7,071 nt of DNA, taken from positions 1-7,071 of the forward strand of contig CAIJWY010000227.1 in assembly GCA_903824455.1 (NCBI GenBank), given 5' to 3'. Shown here in pieces: positions 1-6,420 of the stretch. Below the pieces are notes generated by a model. It made no database searches and had not been told where the DNA came from. It was given only the letters and a program-made list of their open reading frames with translations. Position 1 is the stretch's first letter. Every line of letters starts with the position of its first letter. A program made the position numbers and the translations under genes. Source of the stretch: an uncultured Micrococcales bacterium. GTDB lineage: Bacteria; Actinomycetota; Actinomycetes; Actinomycetales; Microbacteriaceae.

Positions 1-671
1 ATCGAAAGTTTGGCGTCGTGAAGTGCCTGCATGAGAGTTGGCCGAAGTGCCTCAAGGTGAGCGCGGGCGGCAATCTCGGGAACTACACCGCCGAATCTGG
101 CGTGCTGATCCATCGACGACGAAATCACATTGGCCAGCAGTGTGCTCCCTCGCACAATTCCGATACCGGTTTCGTCGCAGGAAGATTCGATGCCGAGAAC
201 CACCGGTTCGGTATTAGTTCCTGCAGCGATCATCGCGCGCATGATCCAAGCGTCAACGTCGTCGGGTTGGTAATAGCGCTTGCGAGTATCGATGTGGTTA
301 AACCCAATCGACGAATAGAGACTTTGGGCAACCGGGTTATCAGCTCTAACTTCCAAAATGACTTCGGTGGCCTGAAGGTTTTGGGCTTCGCTGAGAAGTT
401 TCTCCATCAGCTTTCGGCCATAACCCTGGCCGCGCAGAGCCGGGTCAACCGCGATGGTTTGAATGTCGGCTTGATTGCTGGCAGGGATTTTACTCAGACC
501 CGCATAGCCCCGAATTGTTTCACCATCGAGCAGCACAAAGTAGCGGGTGTGGTCGGCCAGCATTTCGTAGCGAATCGACTCTTCGGTCCAGGCATCGGAT
601 CCGAAGCAGGCTTGTTCGAGAACCATCATCTGGTAGATGTTTTGCTCTTCGGCCGGCAAGATCTTGATCAT
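1..671 (-). CDS. rimI-tsaD: RimI-TsaD fusion: ribosomal protein N-acetyltransferase joined to t6A37 transferase subunit (3' end outside window)
   Basis: One open frame of 223 codons runs from ATG at 671 to the window edge with no stop. Residues 1-146 are a complete RimI-like GNAT domain: the acetyl-CoA loop RGQGYG is at 80-85 and LEVRADN at 106-112, where E107 matches the catalytic Glu of RimI. After a linker of about 10 residues, residues 157-223 are the N-terminus of TsaD, with VLGIESSCDET at 158-168 and FGGVVPEIAARAH at 193-205. RimI acetylates the N-terminal alanine of ribosomal protein S18. TsaD transfers the threonylcarbamoyl group to A37 of ANN-decoding tRNAs. The metal-binding His motif and most of TsaD lie outside the window. 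The start overlaps the tsaB stop as ATGA, with AAGG 10 nt upstream. In-frame ATGs at 242 and 233 could give free TsaD but lack a clear ribosome binding site. The domain calls are firm; expression as one polypeptide is inferred. Confidence 0.93.
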   Translation of the reverse strand, partial: MIKILPAEEQNIYQMMVLEQACFGSDAWTEESIRYEMLADHTRYFVLLDGETIRGYAGLSKIPASNQADIQTIAVDPALRGQGYGRKLMEKLLSEAQNLQATEVILEVRADNPVAQSLYSSIGFNHIDTRKRYYQPDDVDAWIMRAMIAAGTNTEPVVLGIESSCDETGIGIVRGSTLLANVISSSMDQHARFGGVVPEIAARAHLEALRPTLMQALHDAKLS

Positions 672-1321
672 CCGCTTACCGCCTTGCCGATTCTGGCTTT
701 CGGCTCCACGGCATCGGCGGCTCTAAGGTATAGCGCCGAAACATCTTCGCCGGCACTGCCCGCTCGAAGCTGAGCCTCCAGCAGTAACCCGAGATTGGCG
801 GCACTTATCGGAAGCCCGGTTCTGCTCGGGTGAACGTTTCGGTTAACCAAGTACTCTTCGAGTTCGGCCGGTTTCATGACCCCCGGGCCATCTACCCGAA
901 TCGGCAAACCGTGCTCGTTGAGACCAGAGTAGAGAGCCCAGTAAACCTCTTTGCGCCTGGCATCGGCGGTTATCAGCAGTGGTTCGTTGACTGTTGCCGT
1001 CGACGATTTCAACGCGGCCAAAGCAATCGCGTCGAGGCTCACCGCTCCGTAAAGCTTGATGCCAAGCCCGGCGGCAAACATGGTGGCAGCTGCGATACCA
1101 ACTCGCAGTCCGGTGAACGGTGCCGGGCCACGGCCAGCAACAACTGCCATCAACTGGTTCGGGTTAACCGAGGCCTTTTCCAGCACAGCGGCAATCGAGC
1201 TTCCAATTAGCTCGGCGTGCTTCATGGTGTCTGGCACGTTGTGTTCCGCACGAACCCGACCATTTTCGATTAGCGCAACGCTGGTTCCGAAAGAGGTGTC
1301 GATGGCAAGAATCAGAGTCAT
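668..1321 (-). CDS. tsaB: TsaB, t6A37 threonylcarbamoyltransferase complex dimerization subunit
   Basis: The 217-residue product has the family's ASKHA-type N-terminus, ILAIDTSFGTSVAL at 4-17, with H35 in the typical KHAE context. It also carries the loop GRGPAPFTGLRVG at 63-75, DARRKEVYWALY at 120-131 and the C-terminal YLRAADA at 198-204. TsaB is the inactive paralogue of TsaD. It dimerises with TsaD and, with TsaE, supports t6A37 synthesis in the cytoplasm. The frame is open further upstream, but ATG at 1321 is chosen because homology begins there, it overlaps the tsaE stop as ATGA, and a strong GAGGGG (1330-1335) lies 8 nt before it. The commonest loop form has GPGPFTG or GPGSFTG; here the second Gly is Ala. 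RimI, which in many actinobacteria is fused to or follows TsaB, is here fused to TsaD instead. Confidence 0.95.
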   Translation of the reverse strand: MTLILAIDTSFGTSVALIENGRVRAEHNVPDTMKHAELIGSSIAAVLEKASVNPNQLMAVVAGRGPAPFTGLRVGIAAATMFAAGLGIKLYGAVSLDAIALAALKSSTATVNEPLLITADARRKEVYWALYSGLNEHGLPIRVDGPGVMKPAELEEYLVNRNVHPSRTGLPISAANLGLLLEAQLRAGSAGEDVSALYLRAADAVEPKARIGKAVSG

Positions 1322-1788
1322 GCGAACAACCCCTCGTTTTCCCAACGTGCACCAACGGCGGCCACGGTTACCCAGCGCACTTCGCTCTCGCCGGTTTGAT
1401 CTCTTTCGATCTCGATGTCGAGCCAAGAATCCGCCAACTCTTCGGCGAAACCGCGACCCCATTCCACCAATACGATGGAGTGTTTAATGTCGATGTCTAG
1501 GTCGTCGAATTCGTGAACCGAAGAAAGCCGGTAGGCATCGGCGTGAACCAGTGGAACATCGCTGTTCTCGCGTTTGTGAGTTCTGGCAATTACAAAGGTT
1601 GGGCTGGAAACATTTCCGATGGCCTTGAGCCCTTCGCCTACTCCCCTGGTGAAAGTGGTCTTTCCCGCTCCAATTGGGCCGGTGAGAATTACCAGGTCTC
1701 CGGCTGTTAAGACGCTGGCAAGTCTGATACCAAACTCCTTCATTTCTTCCGCGGTGGAAATTTGTAGTTTGGCGAGCTCTTTGCTCAC
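1318..1788 (-). CDS. tsaE: TsaE, t6A37 synthesis ATPase
   Basis: The 156-residue P-loop ATPase has Walker A GPIGAGKTT at 37-45, the family motif SSPTFV at 61-66, HADAYRL at 82-88 and VEW at 108-110. Its length is normal for the family. TsaE binds the TsaB-TsaD complex, and its ATP hydrolysis is needed for turnover in bacterial t6A37 synthesis. The start is GTG, overlapping the alr stop as GTGA. Before it lies GGAGAAGG (1792-1799), with the GGAG core 7 nt from the start codon, which makes this start convincing. The stop overlaps the tsaB start by 4 bases. The gene lies between alr and tsaB, the usual actinobacterial neighbourhood. TsaC, which makes the threonylcarbamoyl-AMP intermediate, is not in the window. 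Confidence 0.95.
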   Translation of the reverse strand: MSKELAKLQISTAEEMKEFGIRLASVLTAGDLVILTGPIGAGKTTFTRGVGEGLKAIGNVSSPTFVIARTHKRENSDVPLVHADAYRLSSVHEFDDLDIDIKHSIVLVEWGRGFAEELADSWLDIEIERDQTGESEVRWVTVAAVGARWENEGLFA

Positions 1789-2891
1789 AGACCTTCTCCA
1801 ACGTATTCGCGCTGGAAGCGGCCACCCATTCGGGTAACAATCTCGTAGTTGATGGTGCCGGCGGCAGCAGCCAAATCGTCGGCGCTTGGAACTCCGAGGC
1901 TTGCGTCTCCAAAGATCACAACCTCATCGCCAACCTGGACTGGGTCGTTTCCAACATCGAGCACAAACTGGTCCATGGCAATTTGCGACTTGATTGCATA
2001 GCGCTTACCGGATATCGAAACCTCTGCCTTACCCGTGGCTGCCCTAGGTAGACCTTCGGCATAGCCAACTGGAACAAGTGCGAGCCAGGTTTCCTTTTCG
2101 GTTCGGTGCAGGAAGTTATAGCTAACCCCGTGACCCGCCGGAACGGTCTTCACCTGAGCCACCCGGCTAACCGCGGTCATTGCGGGAATTAGGCCGAATT
2201 CGGCAGAGCGGTTGGTTGAGAACGGGTCGAGCCCGTAGAGCGCCGCACCGATGCGCACCATCTCATAGTGCGCTTCAGGGTAAGCCAGCGAACCATCGGA
2301 TGCGGTTAGGTGGCGAAACTCGAAGGTCAAGCCGATTCGTTTTACTTCGGCGACAGCCGAATCGAATTTTTTGATTTGCGCTAGGTCTTCGACGTGGCTG
2401 GTGGTGGATAGATGGCTAAAGATTCCGATTACGGAAACACTTTCGCCAAGCGCCTGCACCGCTTCGAGAAGTTCGGTCCAGTCGGCTTCGGTGGAACCGT
2501 TGCGACCCAAACCGGTATCGATCTTGAGGTGAAGTTTGGCAGTTACCGAGGTCACGGCAGCAGCCTTGGCAATGCGTTGAAGCTGACCGAGGTTTGCAAC
2601 GCAGAGATCGATATTTGCGGTGAGCGCCGTCTCAAAGTTATCGGCTGGGTCGTGTAGCCAAGCCAAAATCGGGCTTTGAATTCCGCCATCGCGAAGTTCA
2701 AGCGCCTCACGAACATCGGCAACGCCAAGGTAATCGACCCCGGCGCGTTCAAGAGTTTTGGCAACCGGGATGGCACCGTGTCCGTAGGCATTGGCTTTGA
2801 CGACACCCATCACTTTGGCGCCGTTGGCCCTGGCCCTCATCACGTCTAGGTTGTGAACGATGGCATCTAAGTTGATTCGAAGGGTTCTCAT
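1785..2891 (-). CDS. alr: Alanine racemase (PLP-dependent)
   Basis: The enzyme interconverts L- and D-alanine and supplies D-Ala for the peptidoglycan stem peptide. It has 368 residues, the usual size. The PLP-binding lysine is K32 in VVKANAYGHG (30-39), which opens the N-terminal TIM barrel. KIDTGLGRNG at 123-132 contains K123, which aligns with the carbamylated Lys of the Geobacillus enzyme, and R130, which aligns with its active-site Arg. The second catalytic base is Y258 in GHGVSYNF (253-260), in the C-terminal beta domain. AMDQFVLDVG at 305-314 carries the conserved M306-D307 pair, and the usual RMG-R-YVG ending is present (354-365). No key residue is missing. ATG at 2891 overlaps the acpS stop as ATGA. 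The NAD(P)H-hydrate dehydratase gene found between acpS and alr in many actinobacteria is absent here. Confidence 0.97.
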   Translation of the reverse strand: MRTLRINLDAIVHNLDVMRARANGAKVMGVVKANAYGHGAIPVAKTLERAGVDYLGVADVREALELRDGGIQSPILAWLHDPADNFETALTANIDLCVANLGQLQRIAKAAAVTSVTAKLHLKIDTGLGRNGSTEADWTELLEAVQALGESVSVIGIFSHLSTTSHVEDLAQIKKFDSAVAEVKRIGLTFEFRHLTASDGSLAYPEAHYEMVRIGAALYGLDPFSTNRSAEFGLIPAMTAVSRVAQVKTVPAGHGVSYNFLHRTEKETWLALVPVGYAEGLPRAATGKAEVSISGKRYAIKSQIAMDQFVLDVGNDPVQVGDEVVIFGDASLGVPSADDLAAAAGTINYEIVTRMGGRFQREYVGEGL

Positions 2892-3235
2892 TCGGCAACC
2901 ACCATCGCAACCGCCATTTCGGCGTCGTGGCTAATTGAAAGGTGAAGCTGGCTAATGCCGGCGGCGCGAACTTTTTCCGCAGTTTGCCCGCTGGTGCTGA
3001 TAAACGGTTTGCCGGAAGCATTCTTTGAAACTTCTACCTCGTGCCAAGCCACTCCATCGGAGCCACCCAGAGCCTTGATCAAGGCTTCCTTTGCCGCAAA
3101 GCGACCGGCAATGGTTTTGATTGGAGCATCAAGCTCAGAAGGCACAAACAGCCGTTCCAAAAGTTTTGGCTGTTTTAAGACGTGCTCTTCGAATCTGGTG
3201 ACATTCACCAGATCCACTCCCACACCTAGCACCAT
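2888..3235 (-). CDS. acpS: Holo-[acyl-carrier-protein] synthase
   Basis: AcpS transfers 4'-phosphopantetheine from CoA to a serine of apo-ACP, making it competent for fatty acid synthesis. The 115-residue product is a typical small AcpS-type transferase. It begins with GVGVDLV at 4-10, where D8 is a Mg ligand, and has FAAKEALIKALG at 46-57, where E50 is the second metal ligand. SGKPFI at 74-79 and the C-terminal strand motif SISHD at 100-104 complete the pattern. ATG at 3235 lies 8 nt after the glmS stop and has no strong Shine-Dalgarno sequence, so translation may depend on coupling to glmS. The stop overlaps the alr start by 4 bases. Its CoA substrate depends on CoaA, encoded divergently beyond glmS. 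Confidence 0.96.
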   Translation of the reverse strand: MVLGVGVDLVNVTRFEEHVLKQPKLLERLFVPSELDAPIKTIAGRFAAKEALIKALGGSDGVAWHEVEVSKNASGKPFISTSGQTAEKVRAAGISQLHLSISHDAEMAVAMVVAE

Positions 3236-3243
3236 GAGTTCGG

Positions 3244-5097
3244 CTACTCTACCGTGACCGATTTTGCCAGGTTACGAGGCTGATCCACATCGAGACCCTT
3301 GGCTTCGGCCAGTGCCATAGCAAATGCCTGAAGCGGAATCACGGTGAGAATTGCTGCGAAAAGTTGCTCGGTTTGTGGCACAAAGATTACGTGCTCCGAC
3401 CATTGACCCACTTCGGTGTCGCCCTCTTCGGCAATAGCAATCACCTTGGCACCGCGAGCGCGAATCTCCTGAATGTTTGAAATCACCTTCGGGTGCAAGC
3501 TATCCGAATCGCGAAGGCTCGGCACGATTACGATCACCGGCTGACCCTCTTCAATAAGTGCAATCGGACCGTGCTTTAATTCACCGGCGGCAAAACCTTC
3601 GGCGTGAATGTAGGCCAGCTCCTTGAGTTTTAGTGCGCCCTCCATAGCCACTGGGAATCCAACGTTACGACCTAGGAACAGAACCGACTTGGCGTTGGCC
3701 AAGTCATTGCCAAGTTCTCTGACCTGAACTAGATTCTCGATTACATCGCTAACTAGCGCTGGAACTTTTAGAAGTTCGCGACCTAGGCGATGCAATTCTC
3801 TGACCGGTGTGGCCCCTCGAACTTCGGCAAGGTAGAGGCCCAAGAGATAGCCAGCGGTAATCTGAGCTACCAGAGCCTTAGTCGATGCCACGGCTACTTC
3901 TGGCCCGGCGTGAGTATAAATCGTGGCATCTGACTCTCGAGGAAGAGTTGCTCCCTGGGTGTTGCAAATCGCCAATACCTTGGCACCGAGCTCACGTGCG
4001 TAACGAGTCGCCATGAGAGTATCCATGGTTTCGCCCGACTGCGAGATTGCCACAATCAAGGTGTTCTTCGTAACCACCGGATCGCGGTAACGGAACTCGT
4101 GGCTGAGTTCAACCTGAACCGGAATTCTCGACCACTTTTCAATGCCGTACTTTATGACATCCCCAACATAGGCTGCTGTCCCGCAGGCAACAATCACTAT
4201 TCGGTCGATGTTTTTGATTTCGTCGGCAGTGAAACTTTCAAGCTCAGCGATTCTCACTTGTCCGTCTGAGTCAATTCGACCCATCAGGGTGTCAGCCACG
4301 GCTTGCGGCTGGTCGGCAATTTCTTTAGCCATGAACGAAGGCCATCCACCTTTGCTGGCAGCCGCAGCATCCCAGTCAACTGTGAATTCTTCGGAAGTTA
4401 CCGGGGAGCCGTCGAAGCCAATTACCTCTACCGAGTTCGAACGTAGGATGACTATTTCATCCTGGCCAACCGAAATTGCTCGCTTGGTGTGCTCGACGAA
4501 TGCTGCTACATCGGAGCCGAGGAAGTTCTCACCATCGCCAAGACCGATCACCAGGGGAGCGTTGCGGCGGGCAGCCAAAACCACATCGGGCTGATCTTCG
4601 TGAACTACCAGAATTGTGAATGCACCGTGCAGTCGGTTAACCACGTTGCGGAAAGCCAAAACCAAGTCGCCACTCTTGTCGTACTCGCGCGCGATTAGGT
4701 GAGCCGCCACCTCGCTGTCGGTGTCTGAAGCAAAGCGGGTTCCGTCAGTTAAGAGCTCGGCTTTTAGTTCCGAGAAGTTTTCAATGATTCCGTTGTGAAT
4801 TAGCGAAAGCTTTTCGCGGGTGCCGCCAAGGTGCGGGTGAGCATTGCCATCGGTTGGTGCACCATGAGTTGCCCAGCGGGTGTGGCCGATGCCGATGTTT
4901 GCAGGGGCTAGCGGGTGTGCGGTGATTTCGGCAATTAGGTTGTCGAGCTTTCCGGCTTTTTTTCGGGTTTCCAAACCGGTTCCGGTAATAACCGAAATTC
5001 CGGCTGAGTCGTACCCGCGGTATTCGAGACGTCGGAGTCCGCTAAGCAACACATCTACCGTTGATTTCGGACCCACATAGCCGACAATTCCACACAT
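3244..5097 (-). CDS. glmS: Glutamine--fructose-6-phosphate aminotransferase (isomerizing)
   Basis: GlmS makes glucosamine-6-phosphate from fructose-6-phosphate and glutamine, the entry step to UDP-GlcNAc and peptidoglycan. The 617-residue product has both halves intact. The glutaminase domain starts with nucleophile C2 (exposed after Met removal) in MCGIVGYVG, followed by RRLEYRGYDSAG (22-33), GHTRWATHG (71-79), HNGIIEN (101-107) and SDTDSE (124-129). Two SIS isomerase domains follow, with ACGTA (304-308), SQSGET (352-357), STKA (405-408), LKLKELAYIHAEG (489-501) and GELKHGP (505-511). The C-terminus is the usual DQPRNLAKSVTVE. The frame is open for 51 more codons upstream, but Cys must follow Met for catalysis, so ATG at 5097 is fixed. 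No riboswitch or ribozyme can fit in the 31-bp leader. It probably heads the acpS-alr-tsaE-tsaB-rimI-tsaD run. Confidence 0.98.
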   Translation of the reverse strand: MCGIVGYVGPKSTVDVLLSGLRRLEYRGYDSAGISVITGTGLETRKKAGKLDNLIAEITAHPLAPANIGIGHTRWATHGAPTDGNAHPHLGGTREKLSLIHNGIIENFSELKAELLTDGTRFASDTDSEVAAHLIAREYDKSGDLVLAFRNVVNRLHGAFTILVVHEDQPDVVLAARRNAPLVIGLGDGENFLGSDVAAFVEHTKRAISVGQDEIVILRSNSVEVIGFDGSPVTSEEFTVDWDAAAASKGGWPSFMAKEIADQPQAVADTLMGRIDSDGQVRIAELESFTADEIKNIDRIVIVACGTAAYVGDVIKYGIEKWSRIPVQVELSHEFRYRDPVVTKNTLIVAISQSGETMDTLMATRYARELGAKVLAICNTQGATLPRESDATIYTHAGPEVAVASTKALVAQITAGYLLGLYLAEVRGATPVRELHRLGRELLKVPALVSDVIENLVQVRELGNDLANAKSVLFLGRNVGFPVAMEGALKLKELAYIHAEGFAAGELKHGPIALIEEGQPVIVIVPSLRDSDSLHPKVISNIQEIRARGAKVIAIAEEGDTEVGQWSEHVIFVPQTEQLFAAILTVIPLQAFAMALAEAKGLDVDQPRNLAKSVTVE

Positions 5098-5128
5098 AAC
5101 AACCAATTTACGCCACAATTGAAGACTG
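5098..5128. promoter_or_regulatory. Divergent glmS/coaA intergenic spacer with a candidate -10 element for glmS
   Basis: Only 31 bp separate the two start codons, so both promoters must lie inside it or reach into the opposite coding region. On the minus strand TAAATT (5110-5105) sits 7 nt before the glmS ATG, the spacing expected if transcription begins at or next to the start codon. Neither a good -35 nor a Shine-Dalgarno sequence is visible for glmS. On the plus strand CACAAT (5114-5119) is a weaker -10 candidate 9 nt before the coaA ATG, and GAAGA (5121-5125) is at best a weak ribosome binding site. Leaderless transcripts are common in actinobacteria. The exact boxes are inference. Confidence 0.35.
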
Positions 5129-6082
5129 ATGGCTAAAGTGAGCAACGCATCCACCACGACGGAACTATCCCCGTTTGTAGTAATCTCTAGGCAGGATTGG
5201 GCAGAACTGGGACGAAGTACCCAGCAGCCACTTACGGCCGAAGAAATCAAACAGATTCAGGGCCTCGGTGATGTGCTCGATATGCAGGAAGTTGCTGACG
5301 TTTACCTGCCACTCAGCCAGCTTTTGAGTCTTTACGTTGCCGAAACCCAAAGTCTTCACGATAGTGAAGCGAATTTTTTGGGTGAGCGCGCCAAGAGGGT
5401 CCCGTTCATTATTGGAGTTGCCGGCTCGGTTGCGGTGGGTAAATCAACCGTGGCCCGTCTTTTAAGAGAACTTCTTAGCCGTTGGGAGGGGACTCCGAAG
5501 GTTGCTCTGGTCACCACCGATGGTTTCCTCTACCCAAACGCCGAACTGGAACGCCGAGACCTGATGTCACGAAAAGGTTTCCCAGAGAGCTACGACCGCA
5601 AGGCGCTGCTCAAGTTTGTGAGCGACATCAAATCTGGCGAACCGAAGGTGCAAGCTCCGGTCTATTCGCACCTCGCCTACGACATTGTGCCGAACGAGTT
5701 CATCAGCATCGACCAACCAGATGTGTTGATCATCGAAGGGCTTAATGTTTTGCAGACCCCCGAGAAAGATCAGCCGCTGGCTCTCAGCGATTTCTTTGAC
5801 TTCAAAATTTTCGTGGATGCCAATGCAGACGACATTAAGCACTGGTACTTGGAGCGATTCAAGAAGTTGAGGGCTGGCGCATTTACTAACCCGAAGAGCT
5901 TCTTCCACCGCTATGCGGAACTGGAATTCGAAGACGCCCTAGCAACGGCCGAAGGTTTCTGGGAAAACATCAATTTGCCGAACCTGATCGAGAACATTGC
6001 CCCTACCCTCTCGCGAGCCACCCTGGTATTACAAAAAGATAAAGACCACGCGGTTGAGCAGGTTTTGCTTCGTAAGTCTTAG
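5129..6082 (+). CDS. coaA: Type I pantothenate kinase
   Basis: CoaA phosphorylates pantothenate with ATP, the first and usually rate-controlling step of coenzyme A synthesis in the cytoplasm. The 317-residue product matches the bacterial type I (CoaA) enzyme along its whole length (E. coli CoaA is 316 residues). The N-terminal helical part includes EVADVYLPLSQLL (54-66). Walker A is GSVAVGKST at 99-107, with K105. TTDGF at 129-133 contains the likely catalytic base D131. GFPESYD (150-156), PVYSHLAYD (177-185), DVLIIEGLNVLQ (198-209) and RAGAFTNPKSFFHRYAEL (248-265) follow; the RAGAF region aligns with the E. coli site for pantothenate and feedback-inhibiting CoA. ATG at 5129 gives a length equal to the family. 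It diverges from glmS and is followed 33 bp later by the lipoprotein gene, with which it may be co-transcribed. Confidence 0.97.
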   Translation: MAKVSNASTTTELSPFVVISRQDWAELGRSTQQPLTAEEIKQIQGLGDVLDMQEVADVYLPLSQLLSLYVAETQSLHDSEANFLGERAKRVPFIIGVAGSVAVGKSTVARLLRELLSRWEGTPKVALVTTDGFLYPNAELERRDLMSRKGFPESYDRKALLKFVSDIKSGEPKVQAPVYSHLAYDIVPNEFISIDQPDVLIIEGLNVLQTPEKDQPLALSDFFDFKIFVDANADDIKHWYLERFKKLRAGAFTNPKSFFHRYAELEFEDALATAEGFWENINLPNLIENIAPTLSRATLVLQKDKDHAVEQVLLRKS

Positions 6083-6105
6083 CATTGTAGGAATTACAAA
6101 AAACT

Positions 6106-6110
6106 GGGGG
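6106..6110 (+). promoter_or_regulatory. Ribosome binding site deciding the TTG start of the DUF4333-type lipoprotein gene
   Basis: GGGGG followed by AAATA lies 5 nt before TTG at 6116. It can pair with the anti-Shine-Dalgarno sequence with one G-U wobble. It is the only purine-rich block ahead of the signal peptide, and no ATG or GTG gives a complete lipoprotein signal sequence, so TTG is the best start. Confidence 0.6.
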
Positions 6111-6115
6111 AAATA

Positions 6116-6418
6116 TTGTTTAGAAAAGTCGCCGGACTCGCTCTGATTATCACTCTCGCCGCCAGCACTGCTGGTTGCGCCATGCTTCTGGAAAATCTGG
6201 GCGGAGGCGTGAACATGGATCCCAACATCATCGAACAAAACATCATCGACACCTACGCGAAAAGCTCGGTGAATGTGTCGGTCGAATGCCCCGACCCGTT
6301 TGTTGCAAAAGTTGGGGAAAGCCGTAACTGCCTAGTAACCGACGAATACGGCACAACGGCGATGGCAAAGGTCACCGTGGAAAATGCCGATGGTGTTTTC
6401 ACCTGGGTTGCTGAATAA
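6116..6418 (+). CDS. Small lipoprotein of DUF4333 type
   Basis: The product has 100 residues. It starts with a lipoprotein signal peptide: MFRK, a hydrophobic stretch at 5-16, then a lipobox TAGC with the lipidated Cys at 21. The -3 position is Thr rather than the usual Leu, an acceptable variant. The predicted mature protein of about 80 residues would sit on the outer face of the membrane. Two more cysteines, C58 in VECPDPFVAKVGESRNC and C72, follow the pattern V-x-C-P-(x)n-G-(x)n-C of the DUF4333 family, and the end TVENADGVFTWVAE also fits. The two Cys probably form a disulfide. The family's function is unknown. The gene follows coaA at 33 bp and converges with the coiled-coil gene 2 bp away. 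Family membership is by pattern only and has not been searched. Confidence 0.75.
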   Translation: MFRKVAGLALIITLAASTAGCAMLLENLGGGVNMDPNIIEQNIIDTYAKSSVNVSVECPDPFVAKVGESRNCLVTDEYGTTAMAKVTVENADGVFTWVAE

Positions 6419-6420
6419 AA

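Noticed and set aside
18..773. A 251-codon plus-strand open frame opposite rimI-tsaD and the end of tsaB
   Set aside because: It is a shadow of strongly supported minus-strand genes with clear motifs. The translated protein shows no recognisable domain, and the start has no convincing ribosome binding site.
1322..1462. 47-codon N-terminal extension of tsaB
   Set aside because: It overlaps tsaE in another frame, is Arg-rich and unlike TsaB. Homology, the ribosome binding site and the ATGA overlap all support the start at 1321.
1056..1487. Plus-strand open frame of 143 codons across tsaB and tsaE
   Set aside because: It is antisense to two well-supported genes, with Arg/Pro-rich composition typical of shadow frames.
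4208..4594. Plus-strand open frame of 128 codons opposite glmS
   Set aside because: The glmS domains are continuous on the other strand; the antisense product has no motif.
5098..5250. 51-codon N-terminal extension of glmS
   Set aside because: GlmS needs Cys directly after the initiator Met as its catalytic N-terminus, so the start must be at 5097. The extension also runs into coaA.
6065..6093. TTGCTT - 17 nt - TAGGAA as a promoter for the lipoprotein gene
   Set aside because: Each box matches its consensus at only 3 of 6 bases, and read-through from coaA explains expression equally well.
6085..6099. Inverted repeat TTGTA-GGAAT-TACAA between coaA and the lipoprotein gene, considered as an operator or terminator
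   Set aside because: The arms are 5 bp and AT-rich, expected by chance. There is no T-run, so it is not a terminator, and no known operator matches.
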